NCBI GenBank assembly: GCA_932521035.1
Contig: OW051496.1
Span: 5,766,001-5,830,000, forward strand
DNA from: Oscheius dolichura
Lineage: Eukaryota > Nematoda > Chromadorea > Rhabditida > Rhabditidae
Reading direction: 5' to 3'
DNA length: 64,000 bases
The translations under genes and the position numbers were made by a program. Shown here in pieces: positions 31,977 through 44,320 of this stretch (its first letter is position 1; each line of letters opens with the position of its first letter). The notes beneath the pieces are model-generated. The model did not search any database, was not told where the DNA came from, and was given only the letters and a program-made list of their open reading frames with translations.

Positions 31977-34900
31977 TTATTCACGCCAACCCGAAAGTTC
32001 AAAAAGTTTGGCCACGTTATCATTCAGAAACAGAACACGTTCGATCTCCTCCTCTAGGGTCTTCTCTTTTGCCTTCAAGATGGTATTGAGCTGCTTCGAG
32101 AAGAGGACGTCAGGAGGAGCGACCTACAAGACAAGGGGGTTTTAACTATTGCCGCCTTGACTGACCGTTTCACTGAGTAATTGAAGCATCTGCTTTAATT
32201 CATTCCCGGCCCGTTGGTACTTGTCCTTCACGGATTCTGCCTCCTTTTCATAGTGGAGAATGGAGAAACGGGGCAGCTCCGAGTGAAATGTGTCCATCTT
32301 CTTCAATTTCTCCTCGATTTCTCTAAATATTTCCCTCGTCCGGGGAACTGTCTCCCTGCCTACGTGATCATATCCTTCAAATCAGCCATCTTCTTCAATT
32401 GCCAGTGGATTGTTCCGATTTCCCCATCCAGCCCCAGGTCACCGGTGACATTCAGCCCCATCTAAACTGATGAACCAGGGAATCTATGAGTCCAACCTTC
32501 TGGAGCCGTTCGCAAATCTTCTCGGTCTCCTTCCACCGCCTTTCGAATCTACCATAATCCCTGGCCACTTCATCTGCCAAAAGGGGAACCGCCTTTTCCT
32601 CGAGTATTCTGGATAAATTCAAAAGAAGGAGACCAATGCCCACGTTTGGCTAGACAATGTCTGGTAGAGTCGTATGGTCTGATCCAGTTCCTCTACAAGG
32701 CCATCAACACTCGAGGTGTAGCTCTTCAGAAGATCCCTAAACCATCCTATTTGTCTTCCCTATCTCCCTCCTACTTGAACTGTTTGTCGATCAGAGCCAA
32801 TACCTCACGCGGCCGTTCGAGACGATCATGGAGCTGACCATTGGAGTATCTCTAAACTGTTCCTCCTTTCGATAGTATCTTTCCATACCATAAAACAATG
32901 TTTATTGGCCTGTTGTCTACCATTCAACTCGAAGACATCGTCAGTCATTTGGGGGAGCATCGTGGCCAACCTGGGATCTGTTTCGGTTGTTTAGGAGACC
33001 CACTGTTCGTATTCCCCTTCCATCAAATGGTTGTAAGCCGTCTCGGCTTGCCTGGCCAGCTGTTTACAGGAATTGGAAAAGTCAAGGATGTCTCTGAATC
33101 TGGCTTGCTGAGAAAACTTCGAAACTCACTCGAAGCTGTCCCGTCTCTTTTCTATGAAGTCGGCGGCCTCTTTATGCCATTGAACAATCTGCCCCTTGTT
33201 TTTTTCATAAGAACAGTTCAGTAGGCCCTGAACTTCCCGTGACTATGTCTAGTATCTTCCCACCGACTGTGCTCGTCCTACCAGATCTAATAATGTCTTG
33301 TAGGCTCTGTTGTTCTCCTTCGCCAAATCACCGAATCTAGAATATGGTGGCCGATGCCCAGCAGGCCTTACCTGTCCCCCTGTTCAGCAACCCAAGCCTC
33401 TTCTATCATCCTCTTGCAGAAATCCTTGTAAGCAGCGAGAACGTGTGCATAGATCTGTTCCTTCCGTTCCTCCACCTCCTTCATTTCTTTCTCTTCCTAC
33501 AAGACGAATAACAAAAGAGACCGCCTTACTTCCGAAGTAACGAAGATCATCCCTACCGTTGGTATCTGTTCCAAGATCCTCGACATCTCATTCAGAGCCT
33601 GTTCCAAACTGTCCATTCCGTTTCAATTGTTAGCCTTTCTCTCACCTCGGAGCCATGAGGTCCCATCCTCTGAGGACATTATAGAGAACTGTCGACACGA
33701 ATGACAGCAACTGTTTGGCCGATCTGCTTGTGGAGGTGGTGGTCGAGGGGCTACCTTTTGGAGAGACGACACTGTGGGTGCCCGAGAGCTTGTCGTACTT
33801 GGCCTTCGCCTTTTCTTTTTCGAATACCTCTACCAGGCGATCTATGCGAGGTCGCTTCTCAGGAGATTTGTGCCATCCCCTGACAACTTTCTATCGACGA
33901 AAGGTTACTTACGTTTCAAGCATGTCTCGGATCTTCGAGTTATCTTTGCTGTCCTGTATCAAGGAAATATCTGGGCGTCCTCCACCCAATACATGTACAC
34001 CTAACTCATGGATGCTGAGCGACATGTCGGCAGGGTGCCTGAAATGCGTCTCCTCCACGCGACGAGGCGTCCACCTTACTCTCTGGTGAGGATTTCCCAA
34101 ATTGTAATACTCATAGAGAAGATGTCCGCCGCCTCAGGTATCTGCTGTTCCTTTGTGTATTTGGTCTTGTCCATCCTCTCGGGGGCCATGTACATGTATG
34201 TGCCAGCGCTGAATAACCCGTCTGATTAGAAACCCAGTGGATTACCCTCCCGCCGTGGTCGTCGTCACATTCGAGTAGTCTTTCGATAGACCAAAGTCAC
34301 ACAACTTGAGTTTTTCCAGATTTTCACACAACAACATGCTGAAATACGGTACGAAGAGCAGATAGGAGACCGTACTTGTGAGGTTTCAAATCACGGTGAG
34401 CGATGTTCTTCCCGTGAAGATACTGCAAAGCATAGCCAGCCTGGGTGATCCAGTGCATCCTCAACCCGTGGAACAGGGACCGCTCCTTGTCGTGGATGAC
34501 TGGAAATATGGGGGATCGCTTTAGGAAGACTCCTGCCTACCTTCGCTCAAGTTTCCCCCGGTCATATACTCTGTGACCACTCCTTTGAGTTCCTGTTGAC
34601 TGCCGACTAGGACACCGAAGAATCGGACAATATTATCGTGGTGGGAGTGCTGAACTCTCTTCTGCGGTAGCTAGCAGGGCCTACTTTGAACATGGTTAGG
34701 GCTTCCCCGGCGGAAATTGAAATTGTTGGTGACGATTTAGCGACGGCCTTTCTCCATTCTTTGATGGCCACGTTTCTGAAATAATTATATCAGGATGAAA
34801 AAGGGGAGAAGCTACTTGTGTAATTTAAAAGATCCTTTATAGACATCCGCGTCGTTTCCGTGGGATATGACCGTCTTTTGCGGGATAATGTCGTCGTCCA

Positions 34901-34980
34901 AGAATTTGGGAATATCTTAAAAACTCATTCTCTAGGAAGTTAGAATTCGTACCTTCGATAATATCCTGTCCGTTTCCCAT
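31977..34980 (-). CDS. TKL-like protein kinase with C-terminal coiled-coil region
   Basis: ATG 34980-34978 is 3 nt after TTTCAG. The N-terminus is GNGQDIIED, with no long extension before the kinase. Catalytic marks: glycine loop ISHGNDADVYKGSF, VAIK lysine (NVAIKEW), HRD loop as IAHRDLKPHN, DFG as KLCDFGLSKDY, activation segment GTYMYMAPERMD, and DIFSMSITIWEILTRE. The C-lobe ends WHKSPEKRPRIDRLVEVFE. The rest (about 33.8-32.0 kb) is charged and helical (e.g. EKEKAKAKYDKL, DSLEQALNEMSRILEQIP, KEAADFIEKRDSF), consistent with a long coiled coil, ending LFELSGWRE at TAA 31979-31977. About 20 small exons. Likely an active Ser/Thr kinase; I cannot assign it to a named group. Its 3' end converges on the astacin gene with about 200 nt between stops. 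Confidence 0.85.
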
Positions 34981-35546
34981 TTTCTGAAAGTGAGAAATAG
35001 AGAAAAGGTTTGTTTTGAATGGGCTAGTGGAGGCAGTGTACGGGCGCCAATTTCTAACCAGCCGGGCCATTTCTCACCGGTTTTTACACACCGTGTCTCC
35101 ATTTTTAATACAAGCCTTACCCCATGTTATCTGTCGTGTGCCTTTCCGCTGTGAATAAAGAATTAAAGAGAGTGGAATAAGAAGACGAGGAGAGGGTGGC
35201 GGAGGAACATTGGCCGAATTGCCATCGGCATCGATTTGTTTACGATCATCGCGGAATTCGTAGCCCATTCCCGCCACCTCCTCCTTTTGTTTACTTTTCG
35301 AACACTTTCACAGAAAATATGCAAACTCTCTCTTTTGTCAAAGTGCGCTCTCTCTTTCTTTACATACAATCCCAAAAAGATAAAGGAAAGGTGAAAATGG
35401 CCAAAAAAGAAGAGAGGAAGCCGTTGGCAGTATGCCACCCGCGTGCCACGGTCTCATTAATCTTGCAAAGCGCGCACTATGTGACATTTCGCCTTTCGGT
35501 TTCACTCTTCCCTTTTAAATATTTTCAGATCTTCTAGCGGGAATAG
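34981..35546. other. Divergent intergenic region
   Basis: Between the kinase (minus) and zinc-ribbon (plus) genes; expected to hold both 5' flanks. No coding structure seen. TTTTCAG at about 35522-35528 precedes the plus-strand ATG. Confidence 0.4.
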
Positions 35547-36573
35547 ATGCTGCTGGGAGAAATTCTGAAACAGAAAAGAGCCGGTCAGTTGCGTTCCAAG
35601 AAATAGAAATAGGAATTTAGGAGTGTCAGTCTCGCAGCTGTTGTCCGGTGAGAAACAGGCGGTCAAAGCCCGTAACCTCAGCAGAGACGTCTTGGAGGAG
35701 CTTCGCGTGAAGCTGTGGCTGGTCGTCCCCGAACAATACGGTACCCACTCTCGCCTGTCTGTATCGTTCCCTAGAAGTAACTTGTGAGTGTTGTGGGAAG
35801 GCCTTTCCTCCATTGGTGAGAGACGGATCCCTAGTCACGTGTGGACATTGCCACAAGAAGACAGTGGTCGACGATGGCCCCCCAGGCACACAGTAAGCCC
35901 ACGACAGGCCCCCTTATTAGATCAGATGGATCCGTTTCAACGTCTGCGATCATGTGGAGAATGTAGAGAAGGGACGGGAAGTTGGGAATTGCGAGAAGTG
36001 TGAAGCGGGACATATTGGGCTGGACGGTAAGACATACACAGGTAAGTAGACGGATACCGTTGGTATCACATTCAATTCAGTGTGTTCTATCGGAGTACCG
36101 AAGAAGGCAGATGCTGGTAGGAATACTCTGGCGCCCCTTTAAGAAATTTTTAGAGACACCAGTCAGGGAGAGGACTATCCGAGAAATAAGAGAAGTGCCC
36201 TGGTCTATCTTCCCGGACAAGTTCGGTTTGTTCGGTCTCCGGTGGTAACCCTCGTTCAGTTGTCACGTGTGTCTGGAGAGAATGCCATACGAAGTTCACC
36301 CCGTTTTTCTACGAAGAAGACTACTGCTTCAAATGCCCCAAATGCAAGCGACTCATCCCTACAGTAGACGTCGAGCACCTGAAGTACGTTGGCCCCCAAA
36401 CTCCCTTATGAAGGTACAGATGGGTCTACTACAACGGATGCGGTCATCTGAAGCACTTACCCCGTGCCAAGATCCCCGACGATTGTCCGGAGTGTGAAAA
36501 AAAAGAAGGATACTCGGACTCCTCTCTGGCCAAGCCCGTCTGGAACATGGCCTCCCCGAGCAGCAAGGTCTAA
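35547..36573 (+). CDS. Zinc-ribbon repeat protein A (four Cys/His modules), family not recognised
   Basis: ATG at 35547 follows TTTTCAG. The N-terminal 60 residues (LLGEILKQKRAG, VSQLLSGEKQAVKARNLSRD, LWLVVPEQYE) precede four Cys-rich modules in alternation. A1: VTCECCGKAFPPL...VTCGHC. B1: QWIRFNVCDHVE...GNCEKC. A2: CVWRECHTKFTPFFYEEDYC..CPKC. B2: WVYYNGCGHLKHLP...DDCPEC. Type B is R/KW-I/V-x-F/Y-N-x-C-x-H followed after about 14-17 residues by CxxC, so each unit could bind one zinc. The tail is Ser-rich, ending SSKV at TAA 36571-36573. A paralogue lies at 39763-40508. Not TMEM55, LIM, RING or PHD as far as I can see. Function unknown. Confidence 0.75.
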
Positions 36574-36753
36574 CCATATGGCTTCTCCCTGTGCCCCCTC
36601 CGGTCCTCCTAATAAATGTCTCCCAAATGTGCTTATCAGAATGTCAACAGCCCGTATTGATCAGGTCACCGAGTCTTCAGTATAACTCCGATAGCGTCTT
36701 CTGTCCGTCTCCCCGTCCTCTTCCACCCTCTACAGTCTGCCCATTTCAGAAAG

Positions 36754-37614
36754 ATGCCCCCTCACGGAATGTTCCTTCTCGACAAGACCAAGCCCAAGTA
36801 TTTCACATGTGCCGGAGTCATGCATGCAAAGGTACACTCAAACCGGGTACCAAGTAGACATCCATACAGGTGGCTCTCTTCCTAATCATCATCTTTACCG
36901 TTCTTGGCGAGATCATAGAGTTGTGTACCTTCATCTTCAGCGGAAATATCCCCACCGGCTTCGAGCTCGTGTTCGAGGTTCTGCTGTACCGTCGTCTGGT
37001 TTTCAAACACCTTTCAGGTCGTCGAATACATCGTAACCTTCACCCTGATTCTAAGTTTTGTCAAAGAGAGGAGTATCTTTTTGATCCCCTTCATTGGCCA
37101 GTCGGTAAGCGGTCTCCTCGTTTCCCCCATATTTCTCCTTTCCAGCTGGTGGTCGTGGTCCTCCTCCTCCTCAACACCCTGGTCATTTTCTACTGTTGTT
37201 TTTTCCCGTTTTCGAGCGTGGCCAATGACATTTTCATAACTACGAGACCTACTTTTTGGAAGAGAGAACAAAAATGTAAGCTTGTACGATACCTCTAAAC
37301 ACCCTCTTCTCCAGTACTTCTGGCTTTAGCCTTCATGGCCCTCTTCACGACGCTCGTCGGCTGGTGCCTCCACGTCTCCTTCACCTGTTATTCCTATTTC
37401 GAAGACCGTTTGGCAGAGAAGAAGACAAGAGAGGGCCGTTCCCCTGTTGACCCGGTGAGTAATAATCAAAAGGAGAATATGCCGCTGTCAATAGGGTAAC
37501 AACAGTCGGCCTCCTCTTGTCCAGCCGTCCTTTGTCAATCCGAATTTCTCCATCGAGGATGACGAAGACAAGATATTCGAGCAGAAGCCGACGAGTCCAC
37601 AGCAGATGGTGTAA
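36754..37614 (+). CDS. Four-helix membrane protein, LAPTM/tetraspan-like
   Basis: ATG at 36754, 4 nt after TTTCAG. The N-terminus is hydrophilic (PPHGMFLLDKTKPKYFTCAG), followed by four hydrophobic segments: VALFLIIIFTVLGEIIEL, VEYIVTFTLILSFVKE, LVVVVLLLLNTLVIFYCCFF, and LLALAFMALFTTLVGWCLHV. The C-terminal tail is cytoplasmic-looking and acidic, with a proline motif (FVNPNFSIEDDEDKIFEQKP), ending SPQQMV at TAA 37612-37614. AATAAA follows at 37622. Length (about 230 residues) and topology resemble LAPTM-type or small nematode tetraspan proteins, but I see no decisive motif; a membrane or endosomal location is inferred. Five short exons. Lies 180 nt after zinc-ribbon gene A on the same strand and 153 nt before the reductase gene. 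Confidence 0.7.
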
Positions 37615-37767
37615 ATCCGAGAATAAAGCGTATTTATTGGATTGTGAAAAGAACCGAAAAAGGGGATGCGATCTGACCTCTCTGTGCCGCCCGCTGCCCT
37701 TAAAACCGGTCTGGGTCTCCAGGGACGGCCACCAGTCCCGGACCATTCGTAGGACCTCCCTCACAAC

Positions 37768-39347
37768 ATGAATAACAACAATGAGACGTGTAAGTTTTTC
37801 CGAATTTTTCCCCGTCTCCTCCTCCCATTGATACCATCTTTCACAATCCCTTTGCTACCGTTTGAAAAGATAAGAAACATGGCCATGACCTCGTGGTGAC
37901 GATTGACCTACAAGGCATTTCCACTTGCGAGAGAAATCGAATGTTTCGCGCAAAGAGGGGCATCCTCCTAAAACGGAAAATGGTCTCTCTACAGTTTATC
38001 CAAAGGCCACTAATAAATAGAACCAGTTCCGTCTTTTCCCATAAAATTTTCCAATTCAGTAGTCCTCGTCACAGGAGCGTCTGGTTTCATCGGTTCCCAT
38101 TGTGTAAAGGAATTGTTAAACGACGGCTACCGCGTCAGAGGCACTGTTCGATCTCTCCAAAATGCCAGAAAAGTACCAGTTGAGTGGGACAGACACATTC
38201 GAGATTAGGTTGCCCCGGTTCGTCTGCTGGCGGCCAACAAAGAAGACAGACTGGAGCTGGTGGAGGCCGACCTGATGGATCCCGACTGCTGGGATGCCGC
38301 GGTGGCCGGCTGTGACTATGTCCTCCATGTCGCGTCCCCCTTCCCGATTGTGGCCGACAAAAAATGTATCGAGACGGCCATCAGCGGTACGTACTGATCT
38401 GAAGGAGTCATCATCCCCTCCTCAGGTACAGTCAACGTCCTCAACGCAGTCAACCGCTGTCCCTCAGTCAAGAAAGTCGTCCTCACGAGTAGCTGTGCCG
38501 CCGTCAACGGTGAGTGCTCTTGTCTCCTTGGTCTATCGCAATCCACAGAGGGCCACCCCCAGGACAAGGTGTTCGATGAGACCTCGTGGACCAATGTGAA
38601 CAGCAACGAGGTGGAGGACTACGCGAGGAGCAAGACCTTGGCAGAGAAAGCGGCGTGGGAGTTTGTTGACAACATCAAAACTGGTAATAAGTGGGTTAAT
38701 CAGGGGACAGGGACAGCCATTTGCCAGATTCCCACTGACAACAATCAACCCGACTTTCGTTGTAGGACCCTTGTTCATTGACGAGCAGGGAGCGAGTATT
38801 ACTGTAGGTCAATTGGAGTTGGGTCAATTCTACAAAACATAGGTGGTCCGCAGGTTCCTGAACCTCGAGATGCCGGCCTGTCCTCCACTGAACTTGGCCT
38901 GTGTCGATGTGAGAGACGTCGCCCGGGCACACATCGAAGCCATGCGGCGTCCGGAGTCAGACGGCCAGCGATTCCTCGTAATCCTTTCTGATAGTCTCAA
39001 ATATCAAATTCTAGTGTACAAGCCAGCCGTCCTTCTGGTTCCTGGACCTCGCCCGCATCCTCCGAGCAGAGTTCTCCTCCCAGGGCTACTGGATCCCCCG
39101 CTTCCAGGCCCCCTATTGGGTGCTCTGGCTCTACTCCTTCTTTGACAACGAAGCCGCTGCTTGTCTCAACCGAGCTGGCCATAAGATTCGCTTTGACAAT
39201 ACCAAAGCACAGACTGTCCTCCAGATAGACTTCCGCGATCCAGCCAAGGCCTTGGTCGAGATGGCTTACACCCTGATCGAGCGCGGGATTGTCAAGAAGT
39301 CTCGAGGATACAGGGGACTGCCTGCCGAGTTAAAAAGTGAATTATAA
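37768..39347 (+). CDS. Dihydroflavonol-4-reductase-like NAD(P)-dependent reductase (extended SDR)
   Basis: Exon 1 (MNNNNET) is joined over a 270-nt intron to LVLVTGASGFIGSHCVKELL, the dinucleotide-binding TGxxGxxG motif. Further family marks: LELVEADLMDPDCWDAAVAG, CDYVLHVASPFP, GTVNVLNAV, VVLTSSCAAVN, and the active-site DYARSKTLAEKAAW (YxxxK, with Ser/Thr upstream in TSSCA). Later parts: ACVDVRDVARAHIEAMRRPE, FRDPAKALVEMAYTLIERGI. Stop TAA 39345-39347. Length of about 340 residues is normal for the family. Substrate in animals is not known for most members; a small-molecule carbonyl reduction is likely. Exons near 38.7 and 38.9 kb are joined in an order I did not fully resolve. Confidence 0.88.
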
Positions 39348-39762
39348 TAAATTACTTCAAAATTGCCCAACTTGAAAACTTTTTAATTTGACCAGTGGCT
39401 CCCTCTGCAGGAGCTCATGGAAGAGAGTGACAGTGACAAGTAAGGAAGTGCATCTACGTAGGTGTGGAAATCGTTATCCATTTATAGGAGGACTATACGT
39501 AGTAGCCCCACGTCTTAAACATCGCCTTTTTATAACAAAACCTTCATTGAAAATTATGAGAACGAGATTAGAATGGGGCATTAGGAAGCTCGATTTGTTG
39601 TTTCCTCTTCGGCGCGGCAATGCCGGATGGACGGACAGTCGACTCAATTCCACAGGTGGGGCAATTCCTAGGGACACGACTCACCGGGAAAGAGTGCACA
39701 TGGCTACACCTGTTGTAGAACATCCATCTGGAACATTTACAATGTGTATAAGGGGGGATAGC

Positions 39763-40508
39763 CTACGCGTATCCCGGTTCCCCGAATTCGATGGGGACAT
39801 GCTTGAAACAGTTTGAACACTGGGCCGTCCCCTCGTCGCAGTTGTACGGGGTGAAGAACTTCAGACAGCCCTCCCAGACACAGCGACATTCTGAAGAGAC
39901 GTATCAATGGAGGAGGGTGGTTGGGAAACCGAATAGGTCGGGCACTACCCGGTGAGGATGTCGTTTCATTTCACGGAGAAAGGCCTGCTTCTCCTCGGTG
40001 ACTCTTTTCAACTGAGGGCGTTGGAATGTCTGCTCAACCGACGAGTCGCTTGAGAGCTCTCCACAGGTGGAACACGATCCAGGAGGTTTACTCTCCTCAA
40101 TCAATTCGGCATGGCTGCATCTGTTGTATCGAATAAATCTAGAAATATACAGTAGAATACAGCATGGCAAGATAATACGAACTTGTAGCCTGATGGGGCG
40201 GGTTCCAGGATATTGTGGTAGCCACATGAAGAGCATCCGGCTATGCCCAATCGGGCTAGCCCGCTCAAAGTAAACCTTCGGTGACAAGAAGAGCATTTAC
40301 TCTCTTAACTGGAGATAAGACGGAAGAAATAAAACAAATCACCATAGTTGCCGGGATGGAGGAGGTAAGGGTAGTTTTTAAATAAATGGAGGTATTCCAG
40401 GAGATCGGGCAGAGAGGCGGAGAGGGCTCTTTTGGAGGTGTCGACGGGTTCCTCTTCGCAACTTGGATCATCACCAACAGTTTTACGCTTTTTGGAAGAG
40501 GAAACCAT
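39763..40508 (-). CDS. Zinc-ribbon repeat protein B, paralogue of the 35.5-kb gene
   Basis: ATG 40508-40506. The N-terminus is basic then acidic (VSSSKKRKTVGDDPSCEEEP, with a likely nuclear-localisation KKRK), followed by LPDLLEYLHLFKNYPYLLHP. Three Cys modules match those of gene A. A1: KCSSCHRRF...AGCSSCG. B1: FIRYNRCSHAELIEES..PGSCSTC. A2: CRCVWEGCLKFFTPY...AQCSNC. It ends HVPIEFGEPGYA at TAG 39765-39763, so the fourth (B2) module of gene A is missing. A helical basic linker (LKRVTEEKQAFLREMKRHPH) separates B1 and A2. Shared module order and signatures (R-x-N-x-C-x-H; CVW-x2-C-x2-K/FFTP) show common descent. Function unknown. Confidence 0.75.
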
Positions 40509-40938
40509 AGCGAGTGAGAAAAGAGAGAAGATTGGGAAGTACCCCTTATATATGGGCTGGCCAAATTCTCACCATTCATCGCTGTCCCAGTTACGTAATG
40601 GGAGATATGTTGGAGAGAGAAATGTTATCTAGCGATTTCTCATCTGTTTCAGTCATCAACTGAACAACTGATAACAACTGATAAGCCGAGACTTCCGGAG
40701 TTCTAATTTCTCTTTGCTTTTCTTTTGTTTTCTTTTCTTTTATTCTTCTGTATTTCGAAACCGAACCAAATCTTGTTTATTCTAACAGACAAAATAGGTT
40801 ATGTACATATGAGCACGGGGATAAAGCTGAGCTCCTGGAAAGCGCCGAATCGGGACGGGGATGTCCCTTGAGTACCCAGTTGGAGGAGATCATCAAAGGC
40901 AGAGGAGGAGAAGTGAGAGACGAGGATAAGTGAAGCCG

Positions 40939-43900
40939 TTAGACTTGGATTTCTTCGAGGGGAGGCGGTTGGGACGAGCCGGCCGAGGCGACGCTGTTCC
41001 CTCTACTGCTGTGGACGGCCAGAGCAGCTCGTCCGTGGCGGGGACACGTCGGGGACACGCCGGGACGGGCGACAACGCTAGTCTTCTGGGATGAGGCTAA
41101 CAACGGCTCCTGGAACTGTTTAAACTTATTGTTTTAGGGGGGTGGGAGGGGGAGGGGGTGTCAGATGACAGAAAGAAAGACGAAACATGCACGCGCCTGT
41201 TCTTGGAAGGAGTGGCGAGGCAGACTGCCGCTGCAGGACGGAGGGGCACCCATGAACAGGGGCCGGTCGAAGAGGTCGTTCTCGTGCAGGGAAGAGGGCA
41301 TCCCGTGGGTAACTGAGGGCGGAGGAGGGGGCATCAGGGACAGCTGAATTGGGTTAGTCCGGGAAGTAAAGCAGAGTGTTATGGCGGAACATGCAGGTAG
41401 CCAGGAGCCAACTTACCGGAGAGTTTAGGCTGTTGTAGGGGTCGACCTGGTGGTTGGCATTGTGGGCGTATGTCTGGTACTGTAGCTCCAGCTTGTGCTT
41501 CATCTGCTTGTCCCTGTTCTTCTTACACTGAAAGTGTCTCTCGTTGATCTATCGTCTCAACTGTCTCTTACAATTCTCCTTATTCCACAGGCTACACAAA
41601 TGTTCAGAATGAGCAGCCCCACCCCGACGACCATAGTGATCGTGAGACCGGTACTGCTCATGTTGCCGTGGATGATGGAGGTGGCCTCGACTGCCGGGGA
41701 GTTGGTGGAAGCGGGGCGAGCTAAATAAGGCAATGATATGATAAGTAGACAGATCCTCACGTGTAGTCATCTTTTTGAGATGTTCGGGTGGCGGCGAGGG
41801 AGGCATCGGCGGAGGGGGGAAGGGATCGTTCATATGGGAAGCGAACGGTCTCACCCGACCGAAGAAGGTATCCCTCTTCATGTGGTCCGATAAATAGTGA
41901 TGTTCCTACAATATTATTAAAACATTCTCTGTAGGAATTTACTCTCGGAACGGAGACTCCTTCCTTTTCTCCAGCATTCAACTGCGGCACGAAGCTTGTC
42001 CAAAATGCCACCTGAGCATTTCTGTAGTAGTTCTTCACCCTCGGACGATCGCCTGGATTCTTCCGTATTTCGTCATCAATGAAGCAGACTCACTTATTTC
42101 CAGATAGGCTTCTCTATTTTTCTCATCAAACTGTGGCCATGCTGTGGAGTGGTAGACATCTCCAACGGGGAAGCTCTTCGGCATCGCCAGGGGTCTTGAT
42201 GGATCCCTAAAAAAGGAGAAGCTTTTTTTAAATAAGCCACCTTACCCAGACTTGACAAAGTTCGAGACGTAGTGGATCATAACCCGCGAGATGCCCTTGT
42301 CGTCCGTGTTGAAACCCGAGTACAACTGAATAAAAGGATGGCGGATAAGGAACAGGACTGACCTTGTCTTCTTTCTCATTGTTGCTCAGAGGATATCCCA
42401 GGATATAAGGCAGGTGATCCCCGGAGAGGGCTCCCCTGACCCCGCTGTTTGGCTGTTCACTCATCCAGGCCCGTGTCTCGTGGGCAAAGACAAACCTATA
42501 AACATCGAATACCGTATAGAATCCTCCTACATGAAAGTGTTCGACTGTTTCCTCGACTCGTCCGAACTGTGGAGACGGAGTGTCTCCACCAGGGGAGAGG
42601 TATACAAAACATCCCCCAAAGCAGCCAGCACACCGTTTCTGATAGACTTCGGGTGGTCCTAAACATCTTCTAAAAATACTGAAAAACTAGGAAAACCTTT
42701 GGGTTTTCCCAGTCGGTATACTCGTTGGTGACTGCCGCTAGTAGTTCGGACCGGTGGTAGTCGTAGAGATTGCGGACGAGGGTCCTGAAATAGTCCCATT
42801 CCGCGAGCACTTCGGATCTCTCGGATCTCGTAATGAAATTGGCCTAATTTGACGGACCTGAAGACTTTTTCCCTTCTCTCGCGACCGATTCCGTGAAGGA
42901 GGTCCTCATTAGAGAGCAGATGATGGGCCGGGTTGGGTGTGGTCCCGACCAGAAGATCAATCTCCCGGAAGAGGGAACCGTACTGGGCAGAGAACGAGAG
43001 CCGAGGTCTGTTCGGGATCAACTGAAGGAAGAAAAGAGGTTAAGTGGCAGAAGAGCCTACCTGCCCATCCACGATAGGAGCAAAGGCGGACAGAAAGGTC
43101 GGGACGTCTATTTTCTGGGCAGCCTTGGTGACATTCTGCGAGCTATGTTCCTGCATACAGCGGACAATGTAGTCGATGCCTTCCCCGAACGATGTCCTGT
43201 TCCTGTTGGCACACTGAAACCAATCCAATAAAAAAGAAAAAAAAAGGACCCTACCCCGAGATTCTCTGCCAATTGCATAAAGTAAGATTGCGGATCATGG
43301 CTCATTGCCCACGGGGCGAGAGCTGTTCCATCGAGGAGGATAGCTCGTCGGAAGAGTCGCTTCCCCGGCTGGGTCAGAGGCGAAGCCATGAGGAGGGAGA
43401 CCAGCGAGGCCCCTGATCCCCATCCCATCAGGGTCACCGCCCGGGGGTCGCCACCAAAGGCAGGGAGGATGACGTTGAGCATTGTGAGAGCACTGACAAG
43501 GTCAGATATTCCCGAATTACCTGCGCAGGAGGACGACTCACACATCCCCATAAACCCTAAAATTGAAGGTTAAAAAAGAACGGTGAGGTCTCCTACCGTA
43601 TACTCCCAGACGATAGTTCAGCGCTACCACAATGATCTGTCCCTGGGCCGCCAGCTGGGTCCCGTTGTACGGGTTGGCCCCTCCCCAGCCGTAGTCATCT
43701 CCGTGGATAAGAACAAGAACTGGCAGTGGAGACTCTCTCTGGGAGGACTCTAAATGATCCACAACTATTTCAAAATAAATTAACCCCTACCGAGCCTTTC
43801 AGGCACAAAGAGATTCATGAAGAGGCAGTCCTCCGACTGTTGTTTCAATCGCGGAAGTAGCCGGTGGATGAGGTCAAATCTCTGGGCCGAGGTGTGTTTG

Positions 43901-44320
43901 AATGCCCTAAAACATTCGGTTCCATCTTCCTTCTGCCGAACCTTGTTTCCGACAACTCTGGCAGTTGTGTCTGGATGCAGGTGTTTGGCATCTTCCTTGT
44001 CTCCTTGGGCATGTGAGTCCATTTGGCGGCCGAGATGGCCATGTTGAAACGGAACTGTCCACTGGGGGCCACACCATACGGTATTCCGAGGAACTGGGCC
44101 ACGGGCGGGAGGTCATCCCCCGGAGAGACGAGATCCCCCTGCACCACTCCCCACGAGGTGCTCACCGATCGCTGTTCCCCACTGGAATAGTTTTGTTTTT
44201 TCGAATCATATCAATCTGGACAGATGGCGAGAATGATGAGCTCCCGGAGGAGATTTCATCCAGATGTCCTTACCTAATGGGCTCATGGAAGAGCAGAAGA
44301 AAGAGCAGGAGACGCATCAT
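40939..44320 (-). CDS. nlg-1: Neuroligin (cholinesterase-like synaptic adhesion protein)
   Basis: Postsynaptic adhesion receptor for neurexin. ATG 44320-44318, signal peptide MRLLLFLLLFHEPI. The esterase-fold ectodomain shows PVAQFLGIPYGVAPSGQFRF, QSEDCLFMNLFVP, PVLVLIHGDDYGWGGANPYN, IVVALNYRLGVYG and the nucleophile elbow as GWGSGAS, with Gly at the Ser position, so no esterase activity is expected (as in neuroligins). Later: LVGTTPNPAHHLLSNED and WPQFDEKNREAYLEI. A juxtamembrane stalk precedes one helix (TITMVVGVGLLILNICVACG). The cytoplasmic tail contains KMKHKLELQYQTYAHNANHQ-like neuroligin sequence (reads QMKHKLELQYQTYAHNANHQ) and ends LEEIQV at TAA 40941-40939, a possible class II PDZ ligand. 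About 14 exons, short introns. Confidence 0.92.

Noticed and set aside
42228-44165. Active carboxylesterase instead of neuroligin
   Set aside because: The nucleophile elbow lacks Ser (GWGSGAS), and a transmembrane helix with a neuroligin-type tail follows.
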